A stretch of DNA of 64,000 bases from Bombella favorum (GCF_014048475.1 NZ_NWUS01000001.1:124001-188000); one strand, 5' to 3'. Counted from the stretch's first letter, positions 29,460 to 39,182 are shown. Notes: a model not told the origin generated them from the sequence alone. Translations and numbers: made by a program.

Positions 29460-32400
29460 ATGTCCTATGCCAGCTTTGTCCATCTTCGTAATCATTCCGC
29501 GTACTCCCTTAGTCAGGGAGCGATCCGTGTCTCCGAGCTTGTAGAGCTGGCGAAAAAGAATGCCATGCCTGCCGTGGCTCTGACGGATAGTGGCAACATG
29601 TTTGGTGGGTTGGAGTTCTCCCAGAGTAGCCGCAAGGCCGGTGTGCAACCTATCATTGGGTGCCAGCTGGCTTTGCCATCCGCTTCGGGCAGGCCCGGTG
29701 TTCCAGCGGAGCCGCTGGTCGTTCTGGCCCGAACAGAAGAAGGGTTGGAGAATCTCCAATATCTTTCCACACAGGGCTTTTTGAACGGGGATTCAGCTGA
29801 CCCGTCCATGCCGCTTGATGTGCTGTGTAGCCGTGCCGGTGGGTTATTCCTGCTGACAGGCGGCAACCGGGGGCCGATCAACCGGCTTTTGCTGGGGGAA
29901 CAGAAGGCCGCTGCAAAGCAGATGCTTGAGCGTTTCAAGGAAGCGTTTGAGGGGTATGTGGCGGTTGAGATCAATCGGTTGGATGAAGCCGGGGAGGAGA
30001 TCACTGAACCGCAGCTAATTGCTCTGGCGGATGAGTTGGACCTGCCCCTTGTGGCAACCAATGAATGTTTTTTCCCCAAGCCGGAACTTCATGAAGCACA
30101 TGATGCGTTGCTCTGCATCGCGCAGGGGCGCACTATGGCGGAGGAAGACCGCTGGCGTGTTTCCTCTCAGGCATGGTTCAAGACGCCGGAGGAAATGCGG
30201 GAGCTATTCCACGACCTGCCAGAAGCTTGCGACAATACATTGGTAATTGCCCGCCACTGTGCTGTGGCAGTGAATACCCGCAAGCCACTGTTGCCGGTCT
30301 GCCCAAAGGTTCGTGAGGGGAGTACGGAAGAAGAAACCTTGCGAGCCATGGCATGGGAAGGGCTGGAGAAGCGGCTGGCCGTTATGAAGGATGGTGAATC
30401 CCATCGGGCAGAGTATGAGGAACGGCTAGAAACCGAACTAAAAATCATCGCGGATATGGGCTTCCCCGGTTACTTCCTCATCGTGGCGGACTTTATTCAG
30501 TGGGCCAAGGCGCATGATATTCCTGTAGGGCCGGGGCGTGGGTCTGGTGCGGGGTCGCTGGTGGCTTATGCGCTGACCATTACGGATATTGACCCTATCC
30601 CGTTCGGGCTGCTGTTTGAGCGGTTCCTGAATCCCGAACGTGTTTCTATGCCGGACTTTGATATTGATTTCTGTCAGGACCGGCGGGATGAGGTCATCCG
30701 CTACGTGCGGAATGAATATGGCCATGAACGTGTGGCGCAGATCATCACTTTTGGGAAGCTCCAAGCCAAGGCAGCCGTGCGAGATGTGGGGCGTGTGTTG
30801 GGTCTGCCCTACGGTATGGTCAATCGTGTTGCGGAACTGATTCCGAACAATCCGGCTAAGCCGACTCCTCTGGCGCAGGCCATTGAGGAAGAACCCCGCT
30901 TGCAGGAAATGCGGGACACGGATGAGATGATTCGTCGCCTGCTGGAGATCGCCCTCCAGCTGGAAGGGCTGTACCGTCATGCTTCGACCCATGCAGCCGG
31001 TGTGGTGATCGGTGATCGTGATCTTGTGGAGCTTGTGCCGCTCTATCGCGATCCACGAAGTGAGATGCTGGTTACCCAGTATAACATGAAGTTCGTGGAG
31101 CAAGCCGGGCTTGTTAAGTTCGACTTCCTGGGGCTGACGACCCTGACTATCCTCAAGCGGGGTGTCGATTTCCTGAAGCAGTTGGGTGAGGAGGTAGACC
31201 TCTCCCATATTCCGCTGGATGACAAAAAAACCTTCGAGATGATGGCCCGTGGGGACACGGCGGGCGTGTTCCAGTTCGAAGGGGCGGGCATGAGGGACAT
31301 GCTCAAGCAAATGGCGGCCAGCCGTTTGGAAGACCTGATTGCCGGGGTGTCGCTCTACCGGCCCGGCCCGATGGAAAATATTCCCGAATATTGCCGCCGT
31401 AAACACGGGGCACCGTGGGAACCGCCGCATGAGGAGATCCGCCCAATCCTGGAAGAGACCTACGGCATTATGGTCTATCAGGAACAGGTGATGCAGATTG
31501 CCCAGAAGATGGCCGGTTACAGTCTTGGCGGTGCTGACCTGCTGCGGCGTGCTATGGGTAAGAAGATTGCTTCGGAGATGGAAAAGCAACGAGCCATCTT
31601 CTGCGAAGGGGCTACAAAGCGGGGCATTACGGCGGAGAAAGCCGAAGAGGTGTTCGACCTCATGGCCAAATTCGCTAATTATGGGTTTAATAAATCCCAT
31701 GCAGCTGCCTATGCCTTTGTCTCGTACCAGACAGCATGGATGAAGGCGAACCATCCGGTGGCGTTTCTTGCAGGCTGTATGTCTCTAGCACGGGAAAAGA
31801 CGGAAAAGCTGGCGGCTCTCTGTCAGGAAGCAAGGCGGATGGGGATTCCCGTCCTGCCGGTGGACATTAATAAATCGCAGGCCGATTTTTCTATTGAGAA
31901 AATGGAAGATGGGCAGCTGGGCATCCGTTACGCTCTGGCCGCCGTCAAGCGGGTTGGGTTTGTCGCAATGGAAGGTTTGGTGCGGGACCGAGGAGAGAAG
32001 CCATTTTGTGACCTGACCGATTTTGCAGAACGGTGCGATTCCCGGCACATCAACAAGATACAGATGGAGAGTCTGGCTAAGGCAGGAGCTTTCGAGAGTC
32101 TGGAGCCGGACCGTCACACGGTTTTTGCTAGTGCGGAAATCATTCTGCGCCGGGCGCAGTCCCGTGCACAGGAGAAGGAAGTAGGACAAGCGGGGCTTTT
32201 TGGCGGTGGCGTAGATAGCAGCTTGCGGGAAGTTCTGCGGTTGAAGAAGGTCCGTCCATGGCCAGATTTTGAGCGGCTCTCCCACGAGGCTAGTGTGATC
32301 GGCTTCCATATGAGTGCCCATCCGCTGGATGCCTATAAGCAGGTGCTGCGCCGCTTGGGGATTACGCCAGCCCTCCAACTGGAGAGTAAAGCGCATGAGG

Positions 32401-32888
32401 GCGTGATGCGTGTTTCTATTGCCGGGTGTGTGGTGGATAAAAAGGAGCGCCCCACCAAAACAGGAAAGAAGATGGCGTGGGTTACGCTGACGGATGCCAC
32501 CGGCGGCTGTGAGGTCACGCTATTTTCCGAAACATTGCAGAGCTGTCGGGATTTGCTCGTGGCGGGTCAGGCTGTACTTGTGCAGGCGGAATTGAAACTG
32601 GATGGAGACGCCCTGCGCATCACGGCGAATAGCGTGCAGGACTTGGAAACAGCTGCCGCCAATGAGCAAGGGGAATTACGCATCTGGATTGATAATGAGG
32701 TCGCTTTGTCCCCCCTTCATGACATGCTGAATGATGTCCGAGGCGGGCAAGGGCGTGTTGTACTCTTGCCGACAGTTGAGGAAACACAGGCTATTGAGAT
32801 CAGATTGCCAGGTTTTTACCGTGTTACGCCCCGTCTGGCTGAGCAGATGCACACGTTGGAGGGAATCAAAAAGTTGGAGCAGGTTTGA
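29460..32888 (+). CDS. dnaE: DNA polymerase III alpha subunit
   Basis: The replicative polymerase subunit of 1142 residues. The N-terminal PHP domain begins with FVHLRNHSAYSLSQGA; the polymerase core contains GPGRGSGAGSLVAYAL and the acidic motif PDFDIDFCQDRRDEVI; the helix-hairpin-helix and OB domains fill the C-terminus. Length agrees with DnaE1. It ends the birA-to-dnaE run and is followed by a strong terminator. Confidence 0.97.
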   Translation: MSYASFVHLRNHSAYSLSQGAIRVSELVELAKKNAMPAVALTDSGNMFGGLEFSQSSRKAGVQPIIGCQLALPSASGRPGVPAEPLVVLARTEEGLENLQYLSTQGFLNGDSADPSMPLDVLCSRAGGLFLLTGGNRGPINRLLLGEQKAAAKQMLERFKEAFEGYVAVEINRLDEAGEEITEPQLIALADELDLPLVATNECFFPKPELHEAHDALLCIAQGRTMAEEDRWRVSSQAWFKTPEEMRELFHDLPEACDNTLVIARHCAVAVNTRKPLLPVCPKVREGSTEEETLRAMAWEGLEKRLAVMKDGESHRAEYEERLETELKIIADMGFPGYFLIVADFIQWAKAHDIPVGPGRGSGAGSLVAYALTITDIDPIPFGLLFERFLNPERVSMPDFDIDFCQDRRDEVIRYVRNEYGHERVAQIITFGKLQAKAAVRDVGRVLGLPYGMVNRVAELIPNNPAKPTPLAQAIEEEPRLQEMRDTDEMIRRLLEIALQLEGLYRHASTHAAGVVIGDRDLVELVPLYRDPRSEMLVTQYNMKFVEQAGLVKFDFLGLTTLTILKRGVDFLKQLGEEVDLSHIPLDDKKTFEMMARGDTAGVFQFEGAGMRDMLKQMAASRLEDLIAGVSLYRPGPMENIPEYCRRKHGAPWEPPHEEIRPILEETYGIMVYQEQVMQIAQKMAGYSLGGADLLRRAMGKKIASEMEKQRAIFCEGATKRGITAEKAEEVFDLMAKFANYGFNKSHAAAYAFVSYQTAWMKANHPVAFLAGCMSLAREKTEKLAALCQEARRMGIPVLPVDINKSQADFSIEKMEDGQLGIRYALAAVKRVGFVAMEGLVRDRGEKPFCDLTDFAERCDSRHINKIQMESLAKAGAFESLEPDRHTVFASAEIILRRAQSRAQEKEVGQAGLFGGGVDSSLREVLRLKKVRPWPDFERLSHEASVIGFHMSAHPLDAYKQVLRRLGITPALQLESKAHEGVMRVSIAGCVVDKKERPTKTGKKMAWVTLTDATGGCEVTLFSETLQSCRDLLVAGQAVLVQAELKLDGDALRITANSVQDLETAAANEQGELRIWIDNEVALSPLHDMLNDVRGGQGRVVLLPTVEETQAIEIRLPGFYRVTPRLAEQMHTLEGIKKLEQV

Positions 32889-32893
32889 AAGAG

Positions 32894-32923
32894 AAAAGTC
32901 CCGCCAAAGGAGCGGGACTTTTT
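32894..32923. terminator. Terminator between dnaE and the convergent gene
   Basis: AAAAGTCCCGC (32894-32904) pairs with GCGGGACTTTT (32912-32922). A runs on one side and T runs on the other let it work in both directions, ending dnaE and the minus-strand gene that stops at 32934. Confidence 0.9.
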
Positions 32924-32933
32924 GCATTAGGCA

Positions 32934-33830
32934 TTAGAAGGCGATGGGGATACTAATACCATTGACCGTGATGGTCCCTTTATTCACGTTAATGTGCCAA
33001 CCTACATGATGGTCTGGCTCGTTCTTGCTAAAAATGCGGGCAATAGTTAAGGCTGCCTGGATCTTGGCCGGTGCTAGCTGGTGGACTTGAGAAATCATCT
33101 TGCCAATTCGACCAATGGAGAGGTGGATATTGGCTTGGAGGTTCTTGGTACCCTCGCCAGCAACAACGGTTCCCGACCCCTTTATATCACTACCATTGAT
33201 AGCGGTCTGAAGGTTGTTAATGGTCAGATGATAAGGCGGTTTTGCGGCGGGTACGAAGCTGACATCGCCAGAGAGGGCGGGAGGAAGCAGGATCGCACCA
33301 GCTGAATGAAGGCCCTCTGCAGCGAATACGACATGAATGGTTGGCGTGGTGCTGAGAACATTGACATGCGCTGAGCTGGCCGTGGAGACCCGGTCTGGAC
33401 GGGTCATGGTGATGCCGGTCCAGTGTAGTTCTGGCAGGGTATTCTTTACTTCTTCTATTTCTGGCAAAGGCTGGGTGGAGCAAACATCTGTCATGCCCCG
33501 GTGATAGGCTGTCAGTGCGGCATAAGCGACCGCCGCATTGAGGCGGGTTAGGGCAGCTGCATCCATTTTCTGCTTGTGGTCCGCCGCTGTAGTAGAGGTG
33601 ACCGAGATGCGGTGCTGGGTGCCCGTTAGCTCCGCTTTCATCCCTTTGATCGTGACACCATGCCCAGTTTTGATGACCTGCCCAGGTGAGTAGGTGAAAC
33701 ATTCTGCCGAAAGATGCGGCAATGTATCAGCCGAGGCGGCAGGCAGGGTAGCCAGACTGCCTAGTGCCAACAGGGAGAAACCAGCCTTACTGGCCAGTAT
33801 ACGGAGAAAACGGGCAGGATGATGTAGCAT
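32934..33830 (-). CDS. Secreted protein of unknown function
   Basis: I do not recognise this protein of 298 residues. It has a typical signal peptide (basic start, hydrophobic ALGSLATLPA core, ASA cleavage area), two cysteines that could pair, and a beta-rich body with alternating hydrophobic residues. The C-terminal half reads like repeated beta strands (HINVNKGTITVNGI). An ATG at 33869 is in frame, but the one at 33830 follows GAGG and places the signal peptide at the N-terminus. It lies 55 bases after cobT on the same strand and may share its transcript. A periplasmic role is inferred only from the signal. Confidence 0.7.
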   Translation of the reverse strand: MLHHPARFLRILASKAGFSLLALGSLATLPAASADTLPHLSAECFTYSPGQVIKTGHGVTIKGMKAELTGTQHRISVTSTTAADHKQKMDAAALTRLNAAVAYAALTAYHRGMTDVCSTQPLPEIEEVKNTLPELHWTGITMTRPDRVSTASSAHVNVLSTTPTIHVVFAAEGLHSAGAILLPPALSGDVSFVPAAKPPYHLTINNLQTAINGSDIKGSGTVVAGEGTKNLQANIHLSIGRIGKMISQVHQLAPAKIQAALTIARIFSKNEPDHHVGWHINVNKGTITVNGISIPIAF

Positions 33831-33884
33831 AATGCCTCGGAGAGTGGCGGAGTCTGAAAGGTCTGGCAATGGGGGAGGGGAAAA

Positions 33885-35708
33885 TTATCCCCTCCGCCCT
33901 TTTCGGGTAGTAGGTGGTGCAAATAAGGCGGTGAGCTGGGCAACCATAGTGTCGCCAAGGTCTTCGGCGGAGCTGATGGTCACGCTGTTGGCGTAATAGC
34001 GTGTGACATCATGCCCGATACCGATGGCTAGCAGTTCCCCAGCATGATCATTTTCCAGTTGGTGGATGACACGATGGAGGTGCAAGTCCAGATATTCAGG
34101 CCCATTGGCGGAGGAGGTGCTGTCATCCACTGGCGCCCCATCGGAAATGACCATCAGAATACGACGATGTTCCGGGCGGTGTTTCAGGCGTTTCCATGCC
34201 CAGAGCAGGGCTTCACCGTCGATGTTTTCTTTCAGTAGCCCTTCCCGCAGCATCAGCCCGATATTGCGCCGTGCTCGTCTCCATGGCGTATCTGCCGATT
34301 TATAGATGATATGGCGGATGTCATTCAGGCGGCCCGGTTCTGGTGGTCTGCCTGCTTGCGTCCATTTCACCCGGCTCTCGCCACCTTTCCATGTCCGGGT
34401 AGTAAAGCCCAGAACCTCGACCTTGATGCCGCAACGCTCCAATGTGCGGGCCAGAATGTCCCCACAAATGGCGGCGGTCGTAATCGGACGTCCCCTCATG
34501 GAGCCCGAGTTATCGATGAGCAGCGTAACGGTCGTATCACGGAAATTGGTATCGCCCTCCTGCTTGTAGGAGAGGGGCAAGGAGGGATTGCTGATGATAC
34601 GGGGCAGGCGGGCGGCGTCAAGAATCCCGTCTTCCTGATCAAAGTGCCAATGCCGCTGTTGCTGGGCTAGAAGTTTACGTTGCAAGCGGTGGGCCAGACG
34701 AGAGACAAAGCCCTGCGTTTGTTGCAGTTGCTCATCCAGTTTGTCCCGGAGGAGGTCTAGTTCGGTAGGGTCGCAGAGATCATGCGCGTGGACCTCTTCG
34801 TCAAATTCCTGCGTATAGGCGTGATAGCCTCCCAGACCCCTTACGGGACATTCTCTTTCTTCTTCAGGCTGGGCAGATGGGCCAGCGGGCTGTTCGTACC
34901 CGTTTTCGCCTTCCGTCAGGATTGCTTCCATTTCATCGGAAGATGAACCATCCGGACTGGCAGAGTCGTCTGAATCATCACTCAGGGCTGCCTGAGTATC
35001 GTCCGTGCTGCCGTCGTCTTCTTCCTGTCCTTGTGGGTCAGGTGCGGAAGACTCACCTTCCGTGTTGTCATCCTGGCTCTGCCCACGGGATTTTGAAGGG
35101 TCAGGCTCCTCCGTTCCTTCGTCACTCTCCTTTGTGGTGAGGGCCTTCACGAAACGCTGGGATGCCTGATTGAAGAGTGTCTGGTCATTCTGTACGTCAG
35201 CCAGCCTAGCCAGAGCTTCACGGGCTTTGGGGCTGAGAGACTGACGCCATTGCTCCAACGCAGGGCCGGTTATGCTCTCGGGCAGTTTCCGGCCGGAGAG
35301 GGTTTCCCGTGTCAGAAGCTCCAATGCGAGGGGAGCGGGCATATCATCCCGTTCGATCATTTTCGCACTGTTGAGGGCATGGAGACGCCGCCCCAGATAA
35401 TCCTCCAGATTGGCCTGAACCCCGGCCATATGGCGGGCACCATAAACCTCGCAGCGGGCCTGTTCCATGTTGTCAGTGATGGTCTGGGTCTGAGCATCGG
35501 GAATGGTGATGCGCTTCTTCGGGTCATGGTGGCGTTGGTGCAGAGCCACGGCATCCGTGGCACCCCGGATGTAAGTTTTATCCTCAGGGGTCAGAGCCGC
35601 ACGCTCCAGAGAGGCCAGAGCGGGCGTCATAGGGACATCCTGATGACCACTCAGGGCGCGCTGCGTGGCAAATATTGCCTTGCGGAAGAGTTCGTGCGGA
35701 TCAGACAT
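33885..35708 (-). CDS. cobT: Cobaltochelatase subunit CobT
   Basis: This protein of 607 residues matches CobT, which with CobS forms the ATPase chaperone of aerobic cobaltochelatase CobN. The N-terminal domain is followed by a long acidic low-complexity region (about 195-290, rich in Asp, Glu, Ser) and a C-terminal von Willebrand A domain with the metal site [11 protein letters not shown] and SDGAPVDD. CobS is five bases upstream. No CobN or other cobalamin gene lies in the window, so its partner here is unknown. Confidence 0.93.
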   Translation of the reverse strand: MSDPHELFRKAIFATQRALSGHQDVPMTPALASLERAALTPEDKTYIRGATDAVALHQRHHDPKKRITIPDAQTQTITDNMEQARCEVYGARHMAGVQANLEDYLGRRLHALNSAKMIERDDMPAPLALELLTRETLSGRKLPESITGPALEQWRQSLSPKAREALARLADVQNDQTLFNQASQRFVKALTTKESDEGTEEPDPSKSRGQSQDDNTEGESSAPDPQGQEEDDGSTDDTQAALSDDSDDSASPDGSSSDEMEAILTEGENGYEQPAGPSAQPEEERECPVRGLGGYHAYTQEFDEEVHAHDLCDPTELDLLRDKLDEQLQQTQGFVSRLAHRLQRKLLAQQQRHWHFDQEDGILDAARLPRIISNPSLPLSYKQEGDTNFRDTTVTLLIDNSGSMRGRPITTAAICGDILARTLERCGIKVEVLGFTTRTWKGGESRVKWTQAGRPPEPGRLNDIRHIIYKSADTPWRRARRNIGLMLREGLLKENIDGEALLWAWKRLKHRPEHRRILMVISDGAPVDDSTSSANGPEYLDLHLHRVIHQLENDHAGELLAIGIGHDVTRYYANSVTISSAEDLGDTMVAQLTALFAPPTTRKGRRG

Positions 35709-35713
35709 GAGAC

Positions 35714-36682
35714 TTAACCCAAGGGTGAGGCGTTGAAGCAGCGCTGATAATATTCAGCTACGATGCTGCGTTCGGCTTCGTCACATTTATTGAGGAAGCT
35801 CAGACGGAAAGCGAAAGGCACATCCTTGAAGATGCTGATATTCTCAGCCCACGAGAGAACCGTCCGGGGGGAGATAACGGTGGAAATATCCCCGTTCATA
35901 AAGCCAGCACGGCTAAGGTCTGCCAGCTCCACCATCTGACCGATGAGGGTTTCCTCCAGAGCATCGCCCATCTTGGCCTTGATGATGCGGATTTCCTGTT
36001 CCTTGGGCAGATAGTTCAGGGAGGTGACAATGTTCCAGCGATCCATCTGGCCTTGATTGATCTGCTGTGTGCCATGATACAGCCCGGTCGTATCGCCCAG
36101 CCCAACCGTATTGGCTGTGGCGAAGAGGCGGAAAGAGGGATGTGGCTGGATGACACGGTTCTGGTCCAGCAGCGTTAAGGCACCATCAGTTTCCAGAACA
36201 CGCTGGATGACGAACATAACATCGGGACGTCCTGCATCATATTCATCAAAGATCAGGCTGCATGGATTCTGAAGGCACCATGGCAGTAACCCTTCACGGA
36301 ATTCTGTAACCTGTTTGCCGTCTTCCAGCGTGATGGCATCCTTGCCGATGAGGTCGATACGGGAGATGTGGCTGTCCAGATTGATGCGGACGCAGGGCCA
36401 GTTCAGCCGTGCGGCGATCTGGTCGATGTGGGAGGACTTCCCGGTACCGTGAAAACCTTGAACCAGCACGCGGCGGTTGTGCATGAATCCGGCGAGGATG
36501 GCACGGGTTGTGTCCCGGTCGAACTGATAGGCTGGGTCGATGTCAGGGACATGGTCAGTCTTCTGCGACCAGACAGGCACTTCAAGGTCCAGATCAAGCC
36601 CGAACAGCTCCCGGGCGGATTTCAGACTATCAGGTGTCTGGGGCAGTGTCTCGGAGAGGGACTGTGATGAAGGAAGAGCCAT
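35714..36682 (-). CDS. cobS: Cobaltochelatase AAA+ subunit CobS
   Basis: CobS of 322 residues is a MoxR-like AAA+ ATPase that works with CobT. Walker A is GFHGTGKSS, Walker [13 protein letters not shown], with sensor-1 FRLFATANT. The N-terminal segment ([17 protein letters not shown]) is typical for CobS. The start region can fold into a hairpin that holds the ribosome-binding site. It follows the J-domain gene by 124 bases. Confidence 0.95.
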   Translation of the reverse strand: MALPSSQSLSETLPQTPDSLKSARELFGLDLDLEVPVWSQKTDHVPDIDPAYQFDRDTTRAILAGFMHNRRVLVQGFHGTGKSSHIDQIAARLNWPCVRINLDSHISRIDLIGKDAITLEDGKQVTEFREGLLPWCLQNPCSLIFDEYDAGRPDVMFVIQRVLETDGALTLLDQNRVIQPHPSFRLFATANTVGLGDTTGLYHGTQQINQGQMDRWNIVTSLNYLPKEQEIRIIKAKMGDALEETLIGQMVELADLSRAGFMNGDISTVISPRTVLSWAENISIFKDVPFAFRLSFLNKCDEAERSIVAEYYQRCFNASPLG

Positions 36683-36699
36683 GACATGATTCCTGTCAT
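36681..36699 (-). promoter_or_regulatory. cobS: Hairpin enclosing the cobS ribosome-binding site
   Basis: In the minus-strand transcript ATGACA and TGTCAT form a 6-bp stem with AGGA in the loop, and the last two paired bases are the first two of the cobS start codon. This would limit initiation unless opened. Pairing is seen; regulation is inferred. Confidence 0.4.
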
Positions 36700-36806
36700 T
36701 AGTAAGGTGGTATGGACAATCAGAGAACTGTCTGTCCTATTAAGGACCGGGTAGGTACGATTACACAATCACCCGGTCATGAAAAGAGGAAGTAGGGGCA
36801 GGGCAG

Positions 36807-37418
36807 CTATCCGACATCGGCAGTCTCCTGCTCCACATTATGGGTGAGATGGTCCCGTAATGACGCATAAGCCGTACCAATGACCTTGAAGCGTTCTTCA
36901 GCCCGGGGATCATCCTGATTGGCGTCTGGATGATAACGGCGGGCGAGGACACGATAGCGGGTTTTGACAATCTCAAGTGTAGTTGGCCATTCGAGATCAA
37001 GCTGCGCCAGCGGCTCACGCAGGGCAGCGGGGGCATGCTGTCTCGTTTCGGCCCCGCGAGAGGGGCGGGCTTTGTACCCTCTAAGGATATCTAGCGGGTC
37101 ATGCAGATCATCCTGTGGGAAGGAAGCGCGCGCAGAATCGTGGCCCGGGGTTCCCATTTTCCATGAAGGACGCTGCCATGAGGTATCCTCCCGTAGGTGG
37201 CGTTCAATCTGCCCCGGTGTCATGCCCCGGTAGTAGTCCCAGTTGGCGTTGTACTGGCGGACATGTTCTAAGCAGAACCAGTAATAGCTGCGCAGATTAT
37301 CCCGCCCACGGGGGGCACGGTAGCCTGCTGGCCTGTCACAATCCGGATGGTCGCAGCATTGCTGGGGAGCGTCCGGGTCCGGTGCAAAGGCTTTATGTCT
37401 GGGTGGTTTGCATTGCAT
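36807..37418 (-). CDS. J-domain (DnaJ-like) protein
   Basis: The protein of 203 residues has a C-terminal J domain (about 135-195) with the HPD motif in ARRYHPDANQDD, so it should stimulate an Hsp70 ATPase. The N-terminal part has clustered cysteines (QQCCDHPDCDRPAGYRAP, and a later Cys-His) that may bind a metal, followed by the YYWFCLEHVRQYNANWDYY segment seen in alphaproteobacterial relatives. It heads the J-protein-cobS-cobT group and is divergent from bolA, a conserved arrangement in this class. Confidence 0.88.
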   Translation of the reverse strand: MQCKPPRHKAFAPDPDAPQQCCDHPDCDRPAGYRAPRGRDNLRSYYWFCLEHVRQYNANWDYYRGMTPGQIERHLREDTSWQRPSWKMGTPGHDSARASFPQDDLHDPLDILRGYKARPSRGAETRQHAPAALREPLAQLDLEWPTTLEIVKTRYRVLARRYHPDANQDDPRAEERFKVIGTAYASLRDHLTHNVEQETADVG

Positions 37419-37447
37419 AATGGACGATATGGGGGGAGGTCTGGCAT

Positions 37448-37480
37448 GGATGCAAGCATCCTTTCTCTCAGGGGAGAAAG
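37448..37480. promoter_or_regulatory. Palindrome and hairpin in the J-protein/bolA divergent region
   Basis: GGATGC-AA-GCATCC (37448-37461) is a 14-base palindrome suited to a dimeric regulator, and CTTTCTC/GAGAAAG (37461-37480) forms a 7-bp hairpin directly after it. They lie between the divergent starts, so the site could act on both genes. Function is inferred. Confidence 0.42.
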
Positions 37481-37543
37481 ATTCCTGTTATGAATATGAC
37501 AGACGGAGCCTGTAACTCTGTAAACAAGCGTGGAAGAGAACCA

Positions 37544-37843
37544 ATGAAAAGAGGCGACCGCATGAAGGCGGTGCTAGAGGATGCTCTGCATCCCTCCGTG
37601 CTGGAAATTCGGGATGATAGTGCCCGCCACCGTCACCATGCTGCTATGCAGACTCAGGCCCAGCAGAGCCGAGGACCAGCGCAGGTAGGCGAGACACATT
37701 ATCACTTGCATGTCGTTAGTAGTCGGTTTGACGGTATGAAAACTCTGGCCCGGCATAGGCTTGTGCATGAGCTTCTAGCTGAAGAATTCAAGACAGGACT
37801 TCACGCCCTTTCTCTATCTCTGAAAGGGGAGAACCAGCCATGA
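37544..37843 (+). CDS. BolA family protein
   Basis: A small BolA-type protein of 99 residues. The family signature HLHVVSSRFDGMKTLARHR, with the invariant C-terminal His, is present. Such proteins bind monothiol glutaredoxins and [2Fe-2S] clusters or act as regulators. A start at 37490 is possible; the ATG at 37544 has GGAAGAG five bases upstream and gives the usual length. The stop overlaps the following LolA-family gene by four bases. Confidence 0.9.
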   Translation: MKRGDRMKAVLEDALHPSVLEIRDDSARHRHHAAMQTQAQQSRGPAQVGETHYHLHVVSSRFDGMKTLARHRLVHELLAEEFKTGLHALSLSLKGENQP

Positions 37844-38472
37844 AGCGGCGTATGATTGCCAGAAGCCTGCTGCTCTGGGTGGGTGTGGTGGCTGGTCCGC
37901 TGGGTGCTGTGGGTCTGACAGGATGTGCCACATCCGGCTATGATCATCTTGTCACAAATGACCAGCACGACATCCACCGAGTGGAAAATTATCTCAACGG
38001 GTTGACCTCGTTGCAGGCATCATTTGTGCAGACTGGCCCAGCCCAGCAGGGTGATGGACATTTCACCTATGCGCCCGGCCGCTTCGAGATGGTATATGAA
38101 GTGCCCCATGCCATGCGGGCCGTGGCCCGGGATGGTCATTTTGTTCTGCGTAATGCTGATAATGGTGCTGTGACGCACTTATCTCTCAAGAGAAATCCGC
38201 TGGGCTTGTTGCTCCGTCGTCCGGTCAGTTTCGATGGGGATGTTCAGGTTACCAACGTATCCCGTGGTGCTGAATCGCTTCAAATCTCCGTAGCGGAGGC
38301 CAACAATCCCTCTCAAGGGTTGCTGACCCTCCAATTTGCAGATGTGCGTGGTAAGCTGACACTCGTAGGCATACAGGGTGTTGATGCCCGGAATCATCAT
38401 TTTGGCCTTTCCCTGTTTGATGTGCAGGAGAATCAGCCCGTTTCTGAAGATAGCTTTATCCTGCCGGAATAG
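37840..38472 (+). CDS. lolA: LolA-family lipoprotein carrier with lipobox
   Basis: The protein of 210 residues matches the LolA family: [15 protein letters not shown], the [11 protein letters not shown] strand, [10 protein letters not shown] and the C-terminal [17 protein letters not shown]. LolA normally is a soluble periplasmic shuttle for lipoproteins. Here the signal sequence ends in LTGC at about residues 26-29, a regular lipobox with Ala after the Cys, predicting a lipid-anchored, outer-membrane form. That layout is the one expected for LolB. It overlaps bolA (ATGA). Confidence 0.85.
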   Translation: MKRRMIARSLLLWVGVVAGPLGAVGLTGCATSGYDHLVTNDQHDIHRVENYLNGLTSLQASFVQTGPAQQGDGHFTYAPGRFEMVYEVPHAMRAVARDGHFVLRNADNGAVTHLSLKRNPLGLLLRRPVSFDGDVQVTNVSRGAESLQISVAEANNPSQGLLTLQFADVRGKLTLVGIQGVDARNHHFGLSLFDVQENQPVSEDSFILPE

Positions 38473-39148
38473 CGGCAGGCAGAGCTGGCGAGCCGAACAG
38501 GCTTGCCCAGTTTTTTAGAAGGGCAGCGTCGGCATCTTGCATGCGTAGGGACGGGTTGAAGCGTTGTAGGCTGGTCACGCCATAGTCACGAATGCCGCAA
38601 GGAATGATTCCTTCAAAGTCACTAAGTGATGGTGAGACGTTTAGCGAGATGCCGTGCCAGCTGACCCAGCGTGTGACGCGGATTCCGAGAGCGGCGATTT
38701 TGGCTTCTTGCCCAGTTTGAGAATCAAAGCACCAGACACCAATGCGCCCTTCCCGTGTGAAAGCGTCAATATTCATGTCTTGAAGGCTCATAATAAGCCA
38801 GCGTTCCAGAGTTTGGACGAATGCCCTGATATCCCGAGGGGGGAGAGGGCCATGCTGGCGTGTTAAGTCCAGCATGATATAGGCGAGACGCTGGCCTGGG
38901 CCGTGATAAGTCCATTGCCCTCCACGTCCGGCCTCAAAGGTTGGATAATTATGAGGGTTGATGAGGTCTTCAGCCTTGGCCGAGGTGCCGGCCGTATAAA
39001 GGGGCGGGTGTTCTGTCAGCCAGATACGCTGGGGGGCTTGTTGTCGATGTATGGCCTCGACTTGCTGGCGCATGAAAGTGAGAGCTTCCGGGTAGGGGCA
39101 GAGTTTTTTATCTACCTGCCAGATAATTTCTTTATAAAACTGTGTCAT
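38456..39148 (-). CDS. lipB: Lipoyl(octanoyl) transferase LipB
   Basis: LipB of 230 residues moves octanoyl groups from acyl carrier protein to lipoyl domains of 2-oxoacid dehydrogenases and the glycine cleavage system. [30 protein letters not shown] (catalytic Lys) and [14 protein letters not shown] (catalytic Cys) are all present. The next in-frame ATG upstream is 39154; 39148 has a better spacing to GAGAGGG. Its end overlaps the convergent LolA-family gene by 17 bases. Confidence 0.94.
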   Translation of the reverse strand: MTQFYKEIIWQVDKKLCPYPEALTFMRQQVEAIHRQQAPQRIWLTEHPPLYTAGTSAKAEDLINPHNYPTFEAGRGGQWTYHGPGQRLAYIMLDLTRQHGPLPPRDIRAFVQTLERWLIMSLQDMNIDAFTREGRIGVWCFDSQTGQEAKIAALGIRVTRWVSWHGISLNVSPSLSDFEGIIPCGIRDYGVTSLQRFNPSLRMQDADAALLKNWASLFGSPALPAAIPAG

Positions 39149-39153
39149 GACCA

Positions 39154-39182
39154 TTGCCCTCTCTGTTTTGATGGGCTATAGG
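39154..39182 (+). promoter_or_regulatory. Candidate promoter of tRNA-Leu(GAG)
   Basis: TTGCCC (39154-39159) and TATAGG (39177-39182) are 17 bases apart, about 57 bases before the tRNA. It overlaps the lipB ribosome-binding region on the other strand. Confidence 0.52.

Noticed and set aside
30438-31754. Long minus-strand open frame (438 codons) inside dnaE
   Set aside because: It lies wholly over the conserved dnaE polymerase core, has no family resemblance, and arises from codon bias on the opposite strand.
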